The translations under genes were made by a program, and so were the position numbers. A stretch of 64,000 nt of DNA, from contig NZ_BMJI01000010.1 in assembly GCF_014643255.1 (NCBI RefSeq), positions 1 to 64,000 of the forward strand, written 5' to 3'. The stretch comes from Tersicoccus solisilvae. GTDB taxonomy: Bacteria > Actinomycetota > Actinomycetes > Actinomycetales > Micrococcaceae. Below the pieces are notes generated by a model. It saw nothing but the letters and a program-made list of their open reading frames with translations, made no database searches and was not told where the DNA came from. Positions 36,173 to 44,989 of this stretch are shown here, in pieces; position 1 is the first letter of the stretch, and every line of letters begins with the position of its first letter.

Positions 36173-37843
36173 CTAGCGCGCCAGTGCCCGGCCGACCGTG
36201 CGGCCGGTGAACAGGCAGCCGCCGAGGAACGTCCCTTCCAGCGCGTTGTACCCGTGCAGGCCGCCGCCGCCGAAGCCGGCCGCCTCCCCCGCCGCGTACA
36301 GTCCCGGGATCGGGCTGGCCGTGCCGTCCAACACGCGGCCGGCCAGGTCCGTCTGCAGGCCGCCGAGCGTCTTGCGCGTCAGCACGTGCAGCCGGACGCC
36401 GATCAGCGGGCCGGCCGCCGGGTCGAGCACGCGGTGCGGGGTGGCCACCCGCATCAGCCGGTCCCCGCGGAAGCGGCGCGCGTTGCGGATCCCCACCACC
36501 TGCGCGTCCTTGGCGAACGGGTTGGCCAGCTGCGCGTCCCGCTCGACGATCTGCCGACGCAGGCCGCCGACGTCGAGCAGCGGCGTCCCGGTCAACCCGT
36601 TCATCCTCCGCACCAGCTCGTCCAGCGTGTCGGCGACGACGAAGTCCTCTCCGTGCCGCTTGAACGCCTCGACGGGACCGGGCGCGCCGCGGCCCAGCCG
36701 GGTCCTCACCAGCAGCTTGAGGTCGCGGTTCGTCAGGTCGGGGTTCTGCTCGGAACCGGAGAGGGCGAACTCCTTCTCGATCATCCTCTGGGTGAGCACG
36801 AACCACGAGTGGCTGTGCTCGGACAGGTCCGGCGTCGTGCGCAGGTGCCGCAGCGTAGCGAGCGTGTCGTAGCCGGGCAGCGCCGGGAACGGCAGCCGCC
36901 GGCCGAGCGCGTCGAACCACAGCGGCGACGGGCCGGGCAGGATCCGGATCCCGTGGCCGGGCCAGATCGGGTTCCCGTTGGCGATGCCCTCGGTGTAGTG
37001 CCACATCCGGTCCCGGTTGACCAGCCGGCCACCGGCGCGGGCGGTGGCCTCGAGTATGCGGCCGTCGACGTGGGCGGGCACCCCGGTGATCAGGTGCGCG
37101 GGCGGGGTGCCGAGCCGCTCGGGCCACCAGCGGCGGATCGCGTCGTGGTTCGCCCCGATGCCGCCGGAGGCGACGACGACGGCGTCCGCGGTGATGCTGA
37201 AGTCCCCGGCCGGCTCGCGGGTCGAGGAGACGCCGCGCGGGGCGTCGTCGTCGGCCAGGATCGTGCCGCGCACCCCGGTCACCGCGCCGCCGGTGACCAC
37301 GAGCTCGTCCACCCGGTGCCGGAACAGCAGCCGGATCGCGCCGTCGGCCGCGGCCCGGCGGGCGCGCTGCGCGAAGGGGCCGCTGACGCCCGTGCCGGTG
37401 CCCCAGGGCAGGTGGAAGCGGGGCACCGAGTTGCCGTGGCCTCCGGCCCGGCCGTCGCCGCGCTCGGCCCAGCCGACCACGGGCGTGAAGGAGACGCCGA
37501 GGGACCGCAGCCAGGCCAGCTTCTCGCCCGCGGCGAACTCGACATAGGCCCGCGCCCAGCGCCGACCCCACTCGTCCTCGGGATGCTGCCCTCCGAACCG
37601 GTCCCAGCCGGCACTGCCCGTCCAGTCCTGCCAGGCCAGCTCGGCGGAGTCCTTGACGCCGAGCCGGCGCTGCATCGGGGTGTCGACGAGGAACAGGCCG
37701 CCGAAGGACCAGTGCGCCTGGCCGCCGAGGTTGTGCTCGTTCTCCTGTTCCAGGACCACGACTCGGCGGCCGGCGGCGACCAGCTCGTGACAGGCGGTCA
37801 GGCCCGCGAGCCCGGCCCCGATGATGACGACGTCGGCATGCAT
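36173..37843 (-). CDS. FAD-binding dehydrogenase (fumarate reductase/KstD-like)
   Basis: A 556-residue flavoprotein. The N-terminal FAD motif is VVIIGAGLAGLTACHELVAAGRRVVVLEQE (about 5-34), of the GxGxxG-x17-E type. The C-terminus has the second FAD-contact region GLYAAGEAAGFGGGGLHGYNALEGTFLGGCLFTGRTVG. The middle contains the capping domain found in fumarate reductase and ketosteroid dehydrogenase relatives. The substrate is unknown. GATGAT lies 6 nt before the ATG. Repeat copies 2 and 3 lie immediately on either side of this gene. Confidence 0.85.
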   Translation of the reverse strand: MHADVVIIGAGLAGLTACHELVAAGRRVVVLEQENEHNLGGQAHWSFGGLFLVDTPMQRRLGVKDSAELAWQDWTGSAGWDRFGGQHPEDEWGRRWARAYVEFAAGEKLAWLRSLGVSFTPVVGWAERGDGRAGGHGNSVPRFHLPWGTGTGVSGPFAQRARRAAADGAIRLLFRHRVDELVVTGGAVTGVRGTILADDDAPRGVSSTREPAGDFSITADAVVVASGGIGANHDAIRRWWPERLGTPPAHLITGVPAHVDGRILEATARAGGRLVNRDRMWHYTEGIANGNPIWPGHGIRILPGPSPLWFDALGRRLPFPALPGYDTLATLRHLRTTPDLSEHSHSWFVLTQRMIEKEFALSGSEQNPDLTNRDLKLLVRTRLGRGAPGPVEAFKRHGEDFVVADTLDELVRRMNGLTGTPLLDVGGLRRQIVERDAQLANPFAKDAQVVGIRNARRFRGDRLMRVATPHRVLDPAAGPLIGVRLHVLTRKTLGGLQTDLAGRVLDGTASPIPGLYAAGEAAGFGGGGLHGYNALEGTFLGGCLFTGRTVGRALAR

Positions 37844-37869
37844 GCTGCCATCATCCTCGACCCCCCTCT

Positions 37870-37942
37870 CGCCAGCTCGTCAATAGATGCACACGTCGGG
37901 GCCGTTTCGGGCCCGGATGCGACATCAATTGACGACCTGGCG
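37870..37942. repeat. Intergenic palindromic repeat, copy 3
   Basis: A 73-bp element beginning CGCCAGCTCGTCAATAGATG and ending with ATTGACGACCTGGCG. Its interior, read on the minus strand, matches the interior of copy 1 (GCATCCGGGCCCGA). It lies between the flavoprotein gene start and the helicase stop. Confidence 0.85.
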
Positions 37943-37954
37943 CAGAAGAGCGGG

Positions 37955-39742
37955 TCACGTCCGGCCGATGAACCAGTTCTGCAGCTTCGCCAGGCGGCTC
38001 TCGAGCTGGGCCGCGTTGGCCTGGGCGACCGGCGGGCCACCGCAGAGCCGCCGCAGCTCGGCGTGGATGACGCCGTGCGGGGTGCCCGAGCGTGCGGACC
38101 AGGCGGAGACGTTCTTCGCCAGCTGGTTGCGCAGGTCCTTGAGCATCCGGTGGTCGGGCATCGCCGGACCGGTCGGGGCGGGGCGGGTGGACTTCTGCCG
38201 GCGCAGCTCCTCCGCCTGCCGCGCCCGCAGCAGGTCACCGATCTGGTCGGCGTCCAACAGCCCCGGGATGCCGAGGAAGTCCTGCTCGTGCTCGCCGCCG
38301 AGTTCGCCGCCCGTGCCGAACTCGCTGCCGTCGAACAGGACGCGGTCGAACGACGCCTGTGACTCCAGGGCCTCGAACTTCGCCTTCGTCAGGGAGTCCG
38401 ACGCGCGGTCCTCCCGGTTGGCGGCGGCCAGCTCCGCGTCATCGAGCATCTCGTCGGACTCGACCTCGACGGTGGCGACCGGCCGGTCCAGCGCGTGGTC
38501 TCGCTCGAGCTCCATCTGGTTCGCCAGGTCGGTCAGCGCCGGCACGGAGGGCAGGAACACCGAGGCGGTCTCGCCGCGTTTGCGGGCACGCACGAAACGG
38601 CCCACGGCCTGGGCGAAGAACAGGGGCGTGGAGGTGGACGTCGCGTACACCCCGACCGCCAGCCGCGGCACGTCCACGCCCTCGGACACCATCCGCACCG
38701 CCACCATCCAGCGGCGGTCCGACTCGGTGAACTCCTCGATCTTCCGGGACGCGGCCTTGTCGTCGGAGAGCACCACGGTGGCCGGCTCGCCCGTGACCCG
38801 CTTGAGGATCGCGGCGTAGGCCTTGGCGTCGGTGTGGTCGGTGGCGATGACCAGGGCGCCGGCGTCGGGCACGGTGCGCCGCACCTCGGTCAGCCGCCGG
38901 TCCGCGGCCGCCAGCACGGAGGGGATCCACTCCCCCTCGGGGTTCAGCGCCGTCCGCCAGGCGTGGGCGGTGATGTCCTTCGTCGCACCCTCCCCGAGGT
39001 TCGCCGCCATCTCCTCGCCCTCGGAGGTGCGCCAGCGCATCTGCCCGGCGTAGGCCATGAAGATGACGGGCCGGACGACGTGGTCCTTCAGGGCCGGGCC
39101 GTAGCCGTAGGAGTAGTCCGCGCGGGAGCGGCGGATGCCGTCGCGGTCCTCGGCGTACTCGACGAACGGGATCTGGGCGGTGTCCGAGCGGAACGGGGTA
39201 CCGGTCAGGGACAGGCGCCGGGTGGCGGGGTCGAAGGCCTCGCGCAGCCCGTCGCCCCAGGAGAGGGCGTCGCCGCCGTGGTGCACCTCGTCGAGGATGA
39301 CGAGCGTGTTGGCCGCCTCGGTGCGGGCTCGGTGCAGCATGGGCTTGCTGGCGACCTGCGCGTACGTCAGCGCCACGCCGACGAAGTGGTCGCCGTGCCG
39401 GCCGTCGGCGTTCTTGAAGTTCGGGTCCAGGGCGATGCCGATGCGGGCGGCCGCGTCGGCCCACTGCCGCTTCAGGTGCTCGGTGGGGGCGACGACGGCG
39501 ATGCGGCGCACGGTGCGCCGGGCCAGCAGCTCGGCCGCCAGACGCAGCGCGAAGGTCGTCTTGCCGGCGCCCGGGGTGGCGACGGCGAGGAAGTCCCGTG
39601 GATTGGTGGCGAAGTACTTCTCGAGCGCCTCGGCCTGCCACGCGCGCAGTTTCTGCGCGGTGCCCCACGCGGCGCGGTCGGGATAGGCGGGGGGCAGCGA
39701 CGCCCCCGCGTCGGCCTGGGCTTCGAAGAGCGATTCGTTCAT
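37955..39742 (-). CDS. DEAD/DEAH-box superfamily 2 helicase
   Basis: A 595-residue helicase. Motif I is ATPGAGKTTF (about 46-55), motif II is DEVHHGGD, motif III lies in SLTGTPFRS, and motif VI is QAVGRFVRARKR. The C-terminal 130 residues are a family-specific helical region (QLAKNVSAWSARSGTPHGVIHAELRRLCGG). This family occurs near DUF3039 genes in actinobacteria and has been little studied; a DNA or RNA repair role is plausible. I chose the ATG at 39742; a start at 39763 is also possible. Confidence 0.85.
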   Translation of the reverse strand: MNESLFEAQADAGASLPPAYPDRAAWGTAQKLRAWQAEALEKYFATNPRDFLAVATPGAGKTTFALRLAAELLARRTVRRIAVVAPTEHLKRQWADAAARIGIALDPNFKNADGRHGDHFVGVALTYAQVASKPMLHRARTEAANTLVILDEVHHGGDALSWGDGLREAFDPATRRLSLTGTPFRSDTAQIPFVEYAEDRDGIRRSRADYSYGYGPALKDHVVRPVIFMAYAGQMRWRTSEGEEMAANLGEGATKDITAHAWRTALNPEGEWIPSVLAAADRRLTEVRRTVPDAGALVIATDHTDAKAYAAILKRVTGEPATVVLSDDKAASRKIEEFTESDRRWMVAVRMVSEGVDVPRLAVGVYATSTSTPLFFAQAVGRFVRARKRGETASVFLPSVPALTDLANQMELERDHALDRPVATVEVESDEMLDDAELAAANREDRASDSLTKAKFEALESQASFDRVLFDGSEFGTGGELGGEHEQDFLGIPGLLDADQIGDLLRARQAEELRRQKSTRPAPTGPAMPDHRMLKDLRNQLAKNVSAWSARSGTPHGVIHAELRRLCGGPPVAQANAAQLESRLAKLQNWFIGRT

Positions 39743-39809
39743 CACGGTGCCGCGCGGTGTCATCCGCGCGCGGCTGCTTCCTTTCTCCACATCCGATGGG
39801 CCGGCCGCC

Positions 39810-41258
39810 TCAGGCGGCGCGCAGACCGGTCCGCAGTCCCGCCGCCACGGCGACGAGCGCGAGCGCGGCGAGGACGACCCACATGAGCACGAATCCGCCG
39901 GCGGCATCGGCTCCGGCACTCCGGGCGACGGCGACGCCGAACAGCGCGCCCGCCCCCGCGGTGCCCACGACGCCGCCGAGCTGGTCGGCCAGCTGCATCG
40001 AGGAGGCGTTGACGCCGCGGTCGGCGGAGGTCGAGTAGCGCAGCGTCAGGACCCCCGCGACGGAGGTGCCGACGCCCATGCCGAATCCGGCGACTGCCCA
40101 GACGATCATAGCCGCCCCCAGCCCCACGGGTCCGGTCACCACGGCCGCCATCACCGCCATCGACCCCACCAGCAGGGTCGCCGCGACGGCGATCAGCCGG
40201 TGCGGCGGCACCCGCGTGCGCGCCTGCCAGAAGGCGCCCGCGGTCCAACCGACGGCGCCCGTCGTCAGGGTCAGCCCGGCCACGGCGGGCGGGGCGGCGT
40301 GGACGGTCGTGAGCATCAGCGGCAGGAACGCCTCGGCCCCGAAGAACGTGACGGACAGGCCGAGGCGCGCCCACATCACGGCGGGCAGCCCGGCGCCGAA
40401 ACGGAAGAACCCCGCCGGCATCAGCCGCCGCAGGGAGGCGGCGGCCACCACCACGGTGGCCCCGGTGAGCACCGTCGGCAGCACCGCGCCCGCGGGCGCC
40501 GCCGGCTCGGTCGCCGCGGTGACGGCGACGGTGAGCGAGGCCTGAGCAGCCAGCACCGCCGCGGCGAGGACCCGGCCGGCCACCAGTCGGCGGCGGGCCG
40601 CGGCCCCGGTCAGCTCGGGAGCGGCGGGGGCGCCGGCCGCCCGCAGCTGCCGCCGGATCAGCACCACGGCGACGACCACGACGGGCACGACGGCGGCGAA
40701 CACCGCCCGCCAGGCGCCGAGCTGGGCGAGCAGCCCCGCTGCGAGCGGGCCGACGAGCGAGGGCAGCACCCAGGCGGCCGACATCCAGCCGAACAGCTGC
40801 GGCTGCAGCCGCTCCGGCAGGCAGATCCCGATCAGCACGTAGACGGCGACGATCATCAGACCGCCGCCCGCGCCGGACACCGCGCGCCCGAGGATCAGCA
40901 GGACGAAGTCGCCGGCGAGGGCGCAGGTGAGCAGGCCGGCGGTCATCAGGGCCAGGCCGGTGAGCATGGCCGGGGCCGGGCCGGCCCGGTCGCACCAGGA
41001 GCCGGCCAGGACGGTGGCCGCCAGCGACGCCGTCAGGTACATCGAGAAGGCCAGCCCGTAGGCGCCGGCACCCCCGAGATCGGCCGAGACGACGGGCATC
41101 GCCGTCGTCACGGCCATCGCCTCGAAGGCGAAGCAGGCGACGATCGCGAGCAGGCCGACGGTGAGCGCCCGGTGCGGGGGCGCCAGCGGCGATCCCGCGG
41201 GCGGAGCACCGGCGGGGACGCCGGCGTCGCCGGTGCCGGCCTGCCGGCCGGTCGTCAC
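39810..41258 (-). CDS. MFS transporter
   Basis: A 482-residue membrane protein with about 14 hydrophobic segments. Motif A-like sequence is VLAGSWCDRAGPAPAML, and GRAVSGAGGGLMIVAVYVLIG marks helices 4-5. A variable loop rich in Arg/Ala separates the halves. It probably exports a drug or metabolite; substrate unknown. The start is GTG. It lies 33 nt after DUF3039 and 67 nt before the helicase on the same strand, so the three may be cotranscribed. Confidence 0.82.
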   Translation of the reverse strand: MTTGRQAGTGDAGVPAGAPPAGSPLAPPHRALTVGLLAIVACFAFEAMAVTTAMPVVSADLGGAGAYGLAFSMYLTASLAATVLAGSWCDRAGPAPAMLTGLALMTAGLLTCALAGDFVLLILGRAVSGAGGGLMIVAVYVLIGICLPERLQPQLFGWMSAAWVLPSLVGPLAAGLLAQLGAWRAVFAAVVPVVVVAVVLIRRQLRAAGAPAAPELTGAAARRRLVAGRVLAAAVLAAQASLTVAVTAATEPAAPAGAVLPTVLTGATVVVAAASLRRLMPAGFFRFGAGLPAVMWARLGLSVTFFGAEAFLPLMLTTVHAAPPAVAGLTLTTGAVGWTAGAFWQARTRVPPHRLIAVAATLLVGSMAVMAAVVTGPVGLGAAMIVWAVAGFGMGVGTSVAGVLTLRYSTSADRGVNASSMQLADQLGGVVGTAGAGALFGVAVARSAGADAAGGFVLMWVVLAALALVAVAAGLRTGLRAA

Positions 41259-41291
41259 GCGGGGTGCGGGCGCATCAGCGACGCCCGCGCA

Positions 41292-41609
41292 TCAGTTGTC
41301 GGGGCCCTCGTCGTCGTCCCCGGGCCGCATGCCCTCGTAGATCTCCTTGCACTGCGGGCACACCGGGAAGCGCTGCGGGTCCCGACCGGGGGTCCACACC
41401 TTGCCGCACAGGGCGATCACGGGCTCACCCGAGAGGGCGGACTCCATGATCTTCTCCTTGCGCACGTAATGGGAGAAGCGTTCGCGGTCGCCCGGCTCGA
41501 GTTCCTCGCGCTGCTCCTCACGCTCGATGGTCGCGGTGCCACCGGCGGGACGGGACGGCTCGGCGAACGGGTCGCCGGCGGGCGGGAAGGGATCGTTGGG
41601 GAGGGACAT
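41292..41609 (-). CDS. DUF3039 zinc-ribbon-like protein
   Basis: A 105-residue conserved actinobacterial protein. RFSHYVRKEKIMESALSGEPVIALCGKVWTPGRDPQRFPVCPQCKEIYEGM supplies cysteines in the order C...CPQC, so zinc binding is likely; positions about 45-94. The N- and C-termini are acidic and polar. Function is unknown; neighbourhood with the DEAD/DEAH helicase is recurrent. The ATG has a leaderless TAGGAT box that overlaps the stop codon of the upstream hydrolase gene. Confidence 0.85.
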   Translation of the reverse strand: MSLPNDPFPPAGDPFAEPSRPAGGTATIEREEQREELEPGDRERFSHYVRKEKIMESALSGEPVIALCGKVWTPGRDPQRFPVCPQCKEIYEGMRPGDDDEGPDN

Positions 41610-41615
41610 GACGCC

Positions 41616-41621
41616 ATCCTA
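41616..41621 (-). promoter_or_regulatory. Leaderless -10 box of the DUF3039 gene
   Basis: TAGGAT on the minus strand, 6 nt (GGCGTC) before the ATG at 41609. Its first three bases are the TAG stop codon of the CocE-type hydrolase. Confidence 0.55.
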
Positions 41622-43358
41622 CGCGGGGGTGCCGACAGAACCCCGGGCAGCGCCCGGACCACACCGGTCCGGACCCGCCGGCGGTCGGTCCCGCGCCGGC
41701 AGCACCGGGACCAGCAGGTGCGAGTCGAAGCGCCCGCCGGTGTGCACCACGTGGCGGCCGACGTTCACCGTCCGCCCGTGCCGGGCGAAGGTGAGGTGCT
41801 CCGGATAGCGCATCACGTCGCTGCCCTGGACGACGAGCAGGAGCGTCTCTCCCGCCTCGAACCGGGTGCCCGAGGGCCACACCTCGACGTCGATCCGGGT
41901 CGGCTCGCCCGGCGTGAGCGGCAACTCCCGTCGGTGCGCGAGCACCGGCATGGCGTCCGTGGACCGTTCGGCGTCGAGTTCCCGGTGGGAGGCCCGCAGC
42001 CACCCGACGGCGACCGGGCCGTCCTCGAACTGGCCGTAGTAGGGGAAGCCGACCTGCCGGCCCTGCGTGTCGAGTTTGAACAGGGCGACGAACACGTCCA
42101 TGTCCTCGGCCGCCTCGGCCGAGACCCAGAGCGCCGCCTTGATGTGGCCGACCAGCTCGACCGCCTCGGGGAAGGTGATCGCGAAGGTCGCCCGGCGGGG
42201 TGCCAGCCCGCTGCCGAGCCCGTCGTAGCCGACCTCCTCCACGACGTCGGACGCCTCCCAGCCGAGCGAGCCGTCGCCGGCCCGCAGGTACAGCGGCCGG
42301 TTCTCGACGTCCTCGAGCGGCCACTGCTCCGCGTCCCGCCAGGTGCCCCGGTAGTAGGCGTCGCGCACCTCGGCGCGGACCCGCGGCCAGGAGTCGATGC
42401 CGGTGTCCGGCCGGTCCAGCAGGAAGTGGTCGAAGAACGCCCGCTGGCGCTCGATCAGCTCCGGCTCGTAGTAGTAGGCCCACTTCTTCCGGCCGTGCAC
42501 GTCGAGCCATTTCCGCTCCGAGGAGATCCGGCGGAAACCTTCCAGGGTGCCGCGGGAGTGCAAGCCCTGGTCGGCCCAGCTGGCCACGACGTAGGCCGGC
42601 ACCCGGATGTCCTCCAGCGGGGGCACCTTGGACGCCCAGAAGTCGTCGAAGAAGGGGTGCGCGGCGGTCTCGGCCTCCAGGTCCTCGATCTCCGTCGTGC
42701 CGGCGCCCCAGCGCTCCCAGATGTAGGGCCAGAACGAGGTCTCCGGGATCCCGCCGTGCCGGGCGACCTCGCGGTAGGTGTCGTTCCACCCCTCCCACGG
42801 GTTGATCGCCGCCAGGTGCGGCGGGTTCAGCGCCGCGACCCGCCACTGCAGGCTGGCGAGGTAGGACACCCCGGACAGCCCCACCTTGCCCGCGCTCCAC
42901 GGCTGCGTGCCGGCCCACTCGACGAGGTCGGCGAACGCCCGCGCCTCCTCCGGCGAGTGGTAGGTGGCGCGGCCCTCGGAGTACCAGGTGCCGGGACAGT
43001 CGGCCAGCACGAGGGCGTAGCCGTGCGGCAGCCAGTACTCCGGATCGGGCGCCTCGAAGGTCGTCAGGTCGGACGTCCACTCCGGCTTCACCCCGGCGTT
43101 CGGGTAGATCTGCCCGATCGGCGCCGGATTGTGCTTCCCGTAGGGCGACCAGCTGATCAGTGGCGCGGCCGGCACGTCGGTGTCGGGCCGGTAGACGTCC
43201 ACGTACAGGACGTGTCCCTCGTCGCCGAACGGCACGGCGACGTCCCGCTCGATGACCATGCCCGGGCGGCGTTCGACGTGCGGCCGTGGGGGCCGGCCGG
43301 CGCGCGACTCCGGCGTGCTGCGCGGACCGCGGAACAGGTACTCGACCGGCTCGCTCAT
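41619..43358 (-). CDS. CocE/NonD-family hydrolase
   Basis: A 579-residue X-prolyl-dipeptidyl-aminopeptidase/cocaine-esterase type hydrolase. The nucleophile is in GLSGVSYLASLQW (about 130-142). The acid is probably in VASWADQGLHSRGT and the histidine in DVHGRKKW. The C-terminal 230 residues are the jelly-roll domain typical of CocE. It may cleave amide or ester bonds; substrate unknown. No secretion signal is seen. The ATG has GGAGAG close by. Confidence 0.85.
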   Translation of the reverse strand: MSEPVEYLFRGPRSTPESRAGRPPRPHVERRPGMVIERDVAVPFGDEGHVLYVDVYRPDTDVPAAPLISWSPYGKHNPAPIGQIYPNAGVKPEWTSDLTTFEAPDPEYWLPHGYALVLADCPGTWYSEGRATYHSPEEARAFADLVEWAGTQPWSAGKVGLSGVSYLASLQWRVAALNPPHLAAINPWEGWNDTYREVARHGGIPETSFWPYIWERWGAGTTEIEDLEAETAAHPFFDDFWASKVPPLEDIRVPAYVVASWADQGLHSRGTLEGFRRISSERKWLDVHGRKKWAYYYEPELIERQRAFFDHFLLDRPDTGIDSWPRVRAEVRDAYYRGTWRDAEQWPLEDVENRPLYLRAGDGSLGWEASDVVEEVGYDGLGSGLAPRRATFAITFPEAVELVGHIKAALWVSAEAAEDMDVFVALFKLDTQGRQVGFPYYGQFEDGPVAVGWLRASHRELDAERSTDAMPVLAHRRELPLTPGEPTRIDVEVWPSGTRFEAGETLLLVVQGSDVMRYPEHLTFARHGRTVNVGRHVVHTGGRFDSHLLVPVLPARDRPPAGPDRCGPGAARGSVGTPA

Positions 43359-43411
43359 GGCTCTCCTTCGTCGTGGGTCTGCATCGCACCGGCCCTGACG
43401 CCGGACCGCCC

Positions 43412-44989
43412 TCAGCGGATCGCCGCGACCTGCGCGTACAGCTCCGGGGTGCGCCGGTCGTACCAGCGACCGCCGATCCGCACGCCGAGCAGCAGGAACA
43501 CCACGCCGAGCACCGGACCGACCAGCAGCGCCAGCCAGCCGGCCAGCGCCGATCCGCCGACCAGGGCCACCGCGAACAGGGCGAGGGCCGGCAGGCACAG
43601 CACCGCGAGCACGCCCATCCCGGCGAACTGGACGATCATGGGCAGCATCCCGGCGCCCTGCGGCGACTTGAACGGGCTCTCCCCCGGCGCCGGCACGGCA
43701 TAGACCCACCGCGCCGAGACGACACTGGCCAGGCCGAGGCCGGTCAGCAGGACGCCGGCGCTCGCGCCGGCCAGCGGGGCGAGCACGTCCCAGCGGCCGC
43801 TGATCGCCACGGGCGCGAGGACGACGACGGCGAGCAACGGCACGGCGATGACCAGGCAGGCGATCACCCGGCCCCAGCGGTCCGCCGTCCCGGGCAGCCC
43901 GGACGCCACGTGCAGCCAGAAGGCGGTGTTGTCGTAGGAGATGTCCGCGGAGATGCTCCACCCGAGCAGGAACGCCACGATGGGGCCGGTCCACAGCATC
44001 AGGGTGAAGTCATCGGCCTGGAGCCCGACGAACCAGAACACGACGGGCAGCAGCGGCACGACGACGAGGCTGCCGCCGTAGCGGGGGTCCTTGAACCAGT
44101 AGGTCAGGCAACGTGCCGCGACGGAGGCGACCCGGCCGTCGGCGGAGCCGAGGAAGCCGAGGCGGCCACCGGTTCGCGCCTCCGCGCCGGAGGCGGGCGG
44201 GTTGACCAACGCCCGGGCCAGCGTCGCACGCCAGATCGCCATCAGCACGCCCAGGGTGGCCAGGGCGATGAGCGCCTGCAGCACGGCCGCACCGGGCCGG
44301 CCCGCGAGCGTGGACGCGCCGATGGCCCAGGCCGCGCCCAGGGGCGTCCAGCCGAGCACCGACGCCGTCCGGGCCAGCAGCGCCGGCAGGTCGGGGTTCT
44401 CGTCCGCGAGGGACGCCACCGAGCCGATGATCGGCCCGAGCAGGATCAGCGGGATGAAGGCGACGATCCCCGCCACGTCACGGAACCGTCGGGAGCTGGT
44501 CAGCCCGGTCAGCGCGGTCGCCACCACGCGGGACGCCGCGACGCACGTGAACAGGCCGATCACCGCACCGACCAGTGCCGCGACGGCGCTGAGCGGGTCC
44601 CGCGCGAGCGGAACCACGCTGAGCAGGGACAGGATGGCGCTGACGATGCCGGGCACGCCGATCAGGGAGGCGACGGCGAGCCCGGTCACGAGCGCGGTGA
44701 CCGGGACGGCGTAGGTCGCGAACCGGCGGGGGTCGAGCGTCATGTCCACGCCCGAGGCGACCAGCGGGACGAGCGCCCAGCCCGCCACGAGCACGGACCC
44801 GCCGATGACGACGACGGCGCCGGCCACGTCGGGCTCGGCGAAGCGCAGCGCCACCAGTCCCGCGCCGATCAGGCCGAGCAGGAACAGGGCGTAGAGGCCG
44901 GCGAGGACGAGGCCGACGATCTGCCACGGACTGCGCTTGAGCCCGTTGACCAGCAGCTGCGTCTTGAGCCGGATCAGATGTGCAACCAC
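43412..44989 (-). CDS. ABC-2 type exporter membrane subunit
   Basis: A 525-residue permease with about 12 hydrophobic segments, beginning with a polar HLIRLKTQLLVNGLKRSPWQIVG and followed by paired helices. It forms the channel of an ABC exporter with the ATPase encoded just upstream. The GTG at 44989 overlaps the ATPase gene by 16 nt. The substrate is unknown; such large permeases are often linked to antibiotic or lipid export. Confidence 0.8.
   Translation of the reverse strand: MVAHLIRLKTQLLVNGLKRSPWQIVGLVLAGLYALFLLGLIGAGLVALRFAEPDVAGAVVVIGGSVLVAGWALVPLVASGVDMTLDPRRFATYAVPVTALVTGLAVASLIGVPGIVSAILSLLSVVPLARDPLSAVAALVGAVIGLFTCVAASRVVATALTGLTSSRRFRDVAGIVAFIPLILLGPIIGSVASLADENPDLPALLARTASVLGWTPLGAAWAIGASTLAGRPGAAVLQALIALATLGVLMAIWRATLARALVNPPASGAEARTGGRLGFLGSADGRVASVAARCLTYWFKDPRYGGSLVVVPLLPVVFWFVGLQADDFTLMLWTGPIVAFLLGWSISADISYDNTAFWLHVASGLPGTADRWGRVIACLVIAVPLLAVVVLAPVAISGRWDVLAPLAGASAGVLLTGLGLASVVSARWVYAVPAPGESPFKSPQGAGMLPMIVQFAGMGVLAVLCLPALALFAVALVGGSALAGWLALLVGPVLGVVFLLLGVRIGGRWYDRRTPELYAQVAAIR

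Noticed and set aside
36086-37942. Composite transposon
   Set aside because: The flanking repeats are only 73 bp, no transposase is inside and no target-site duplication is visible.
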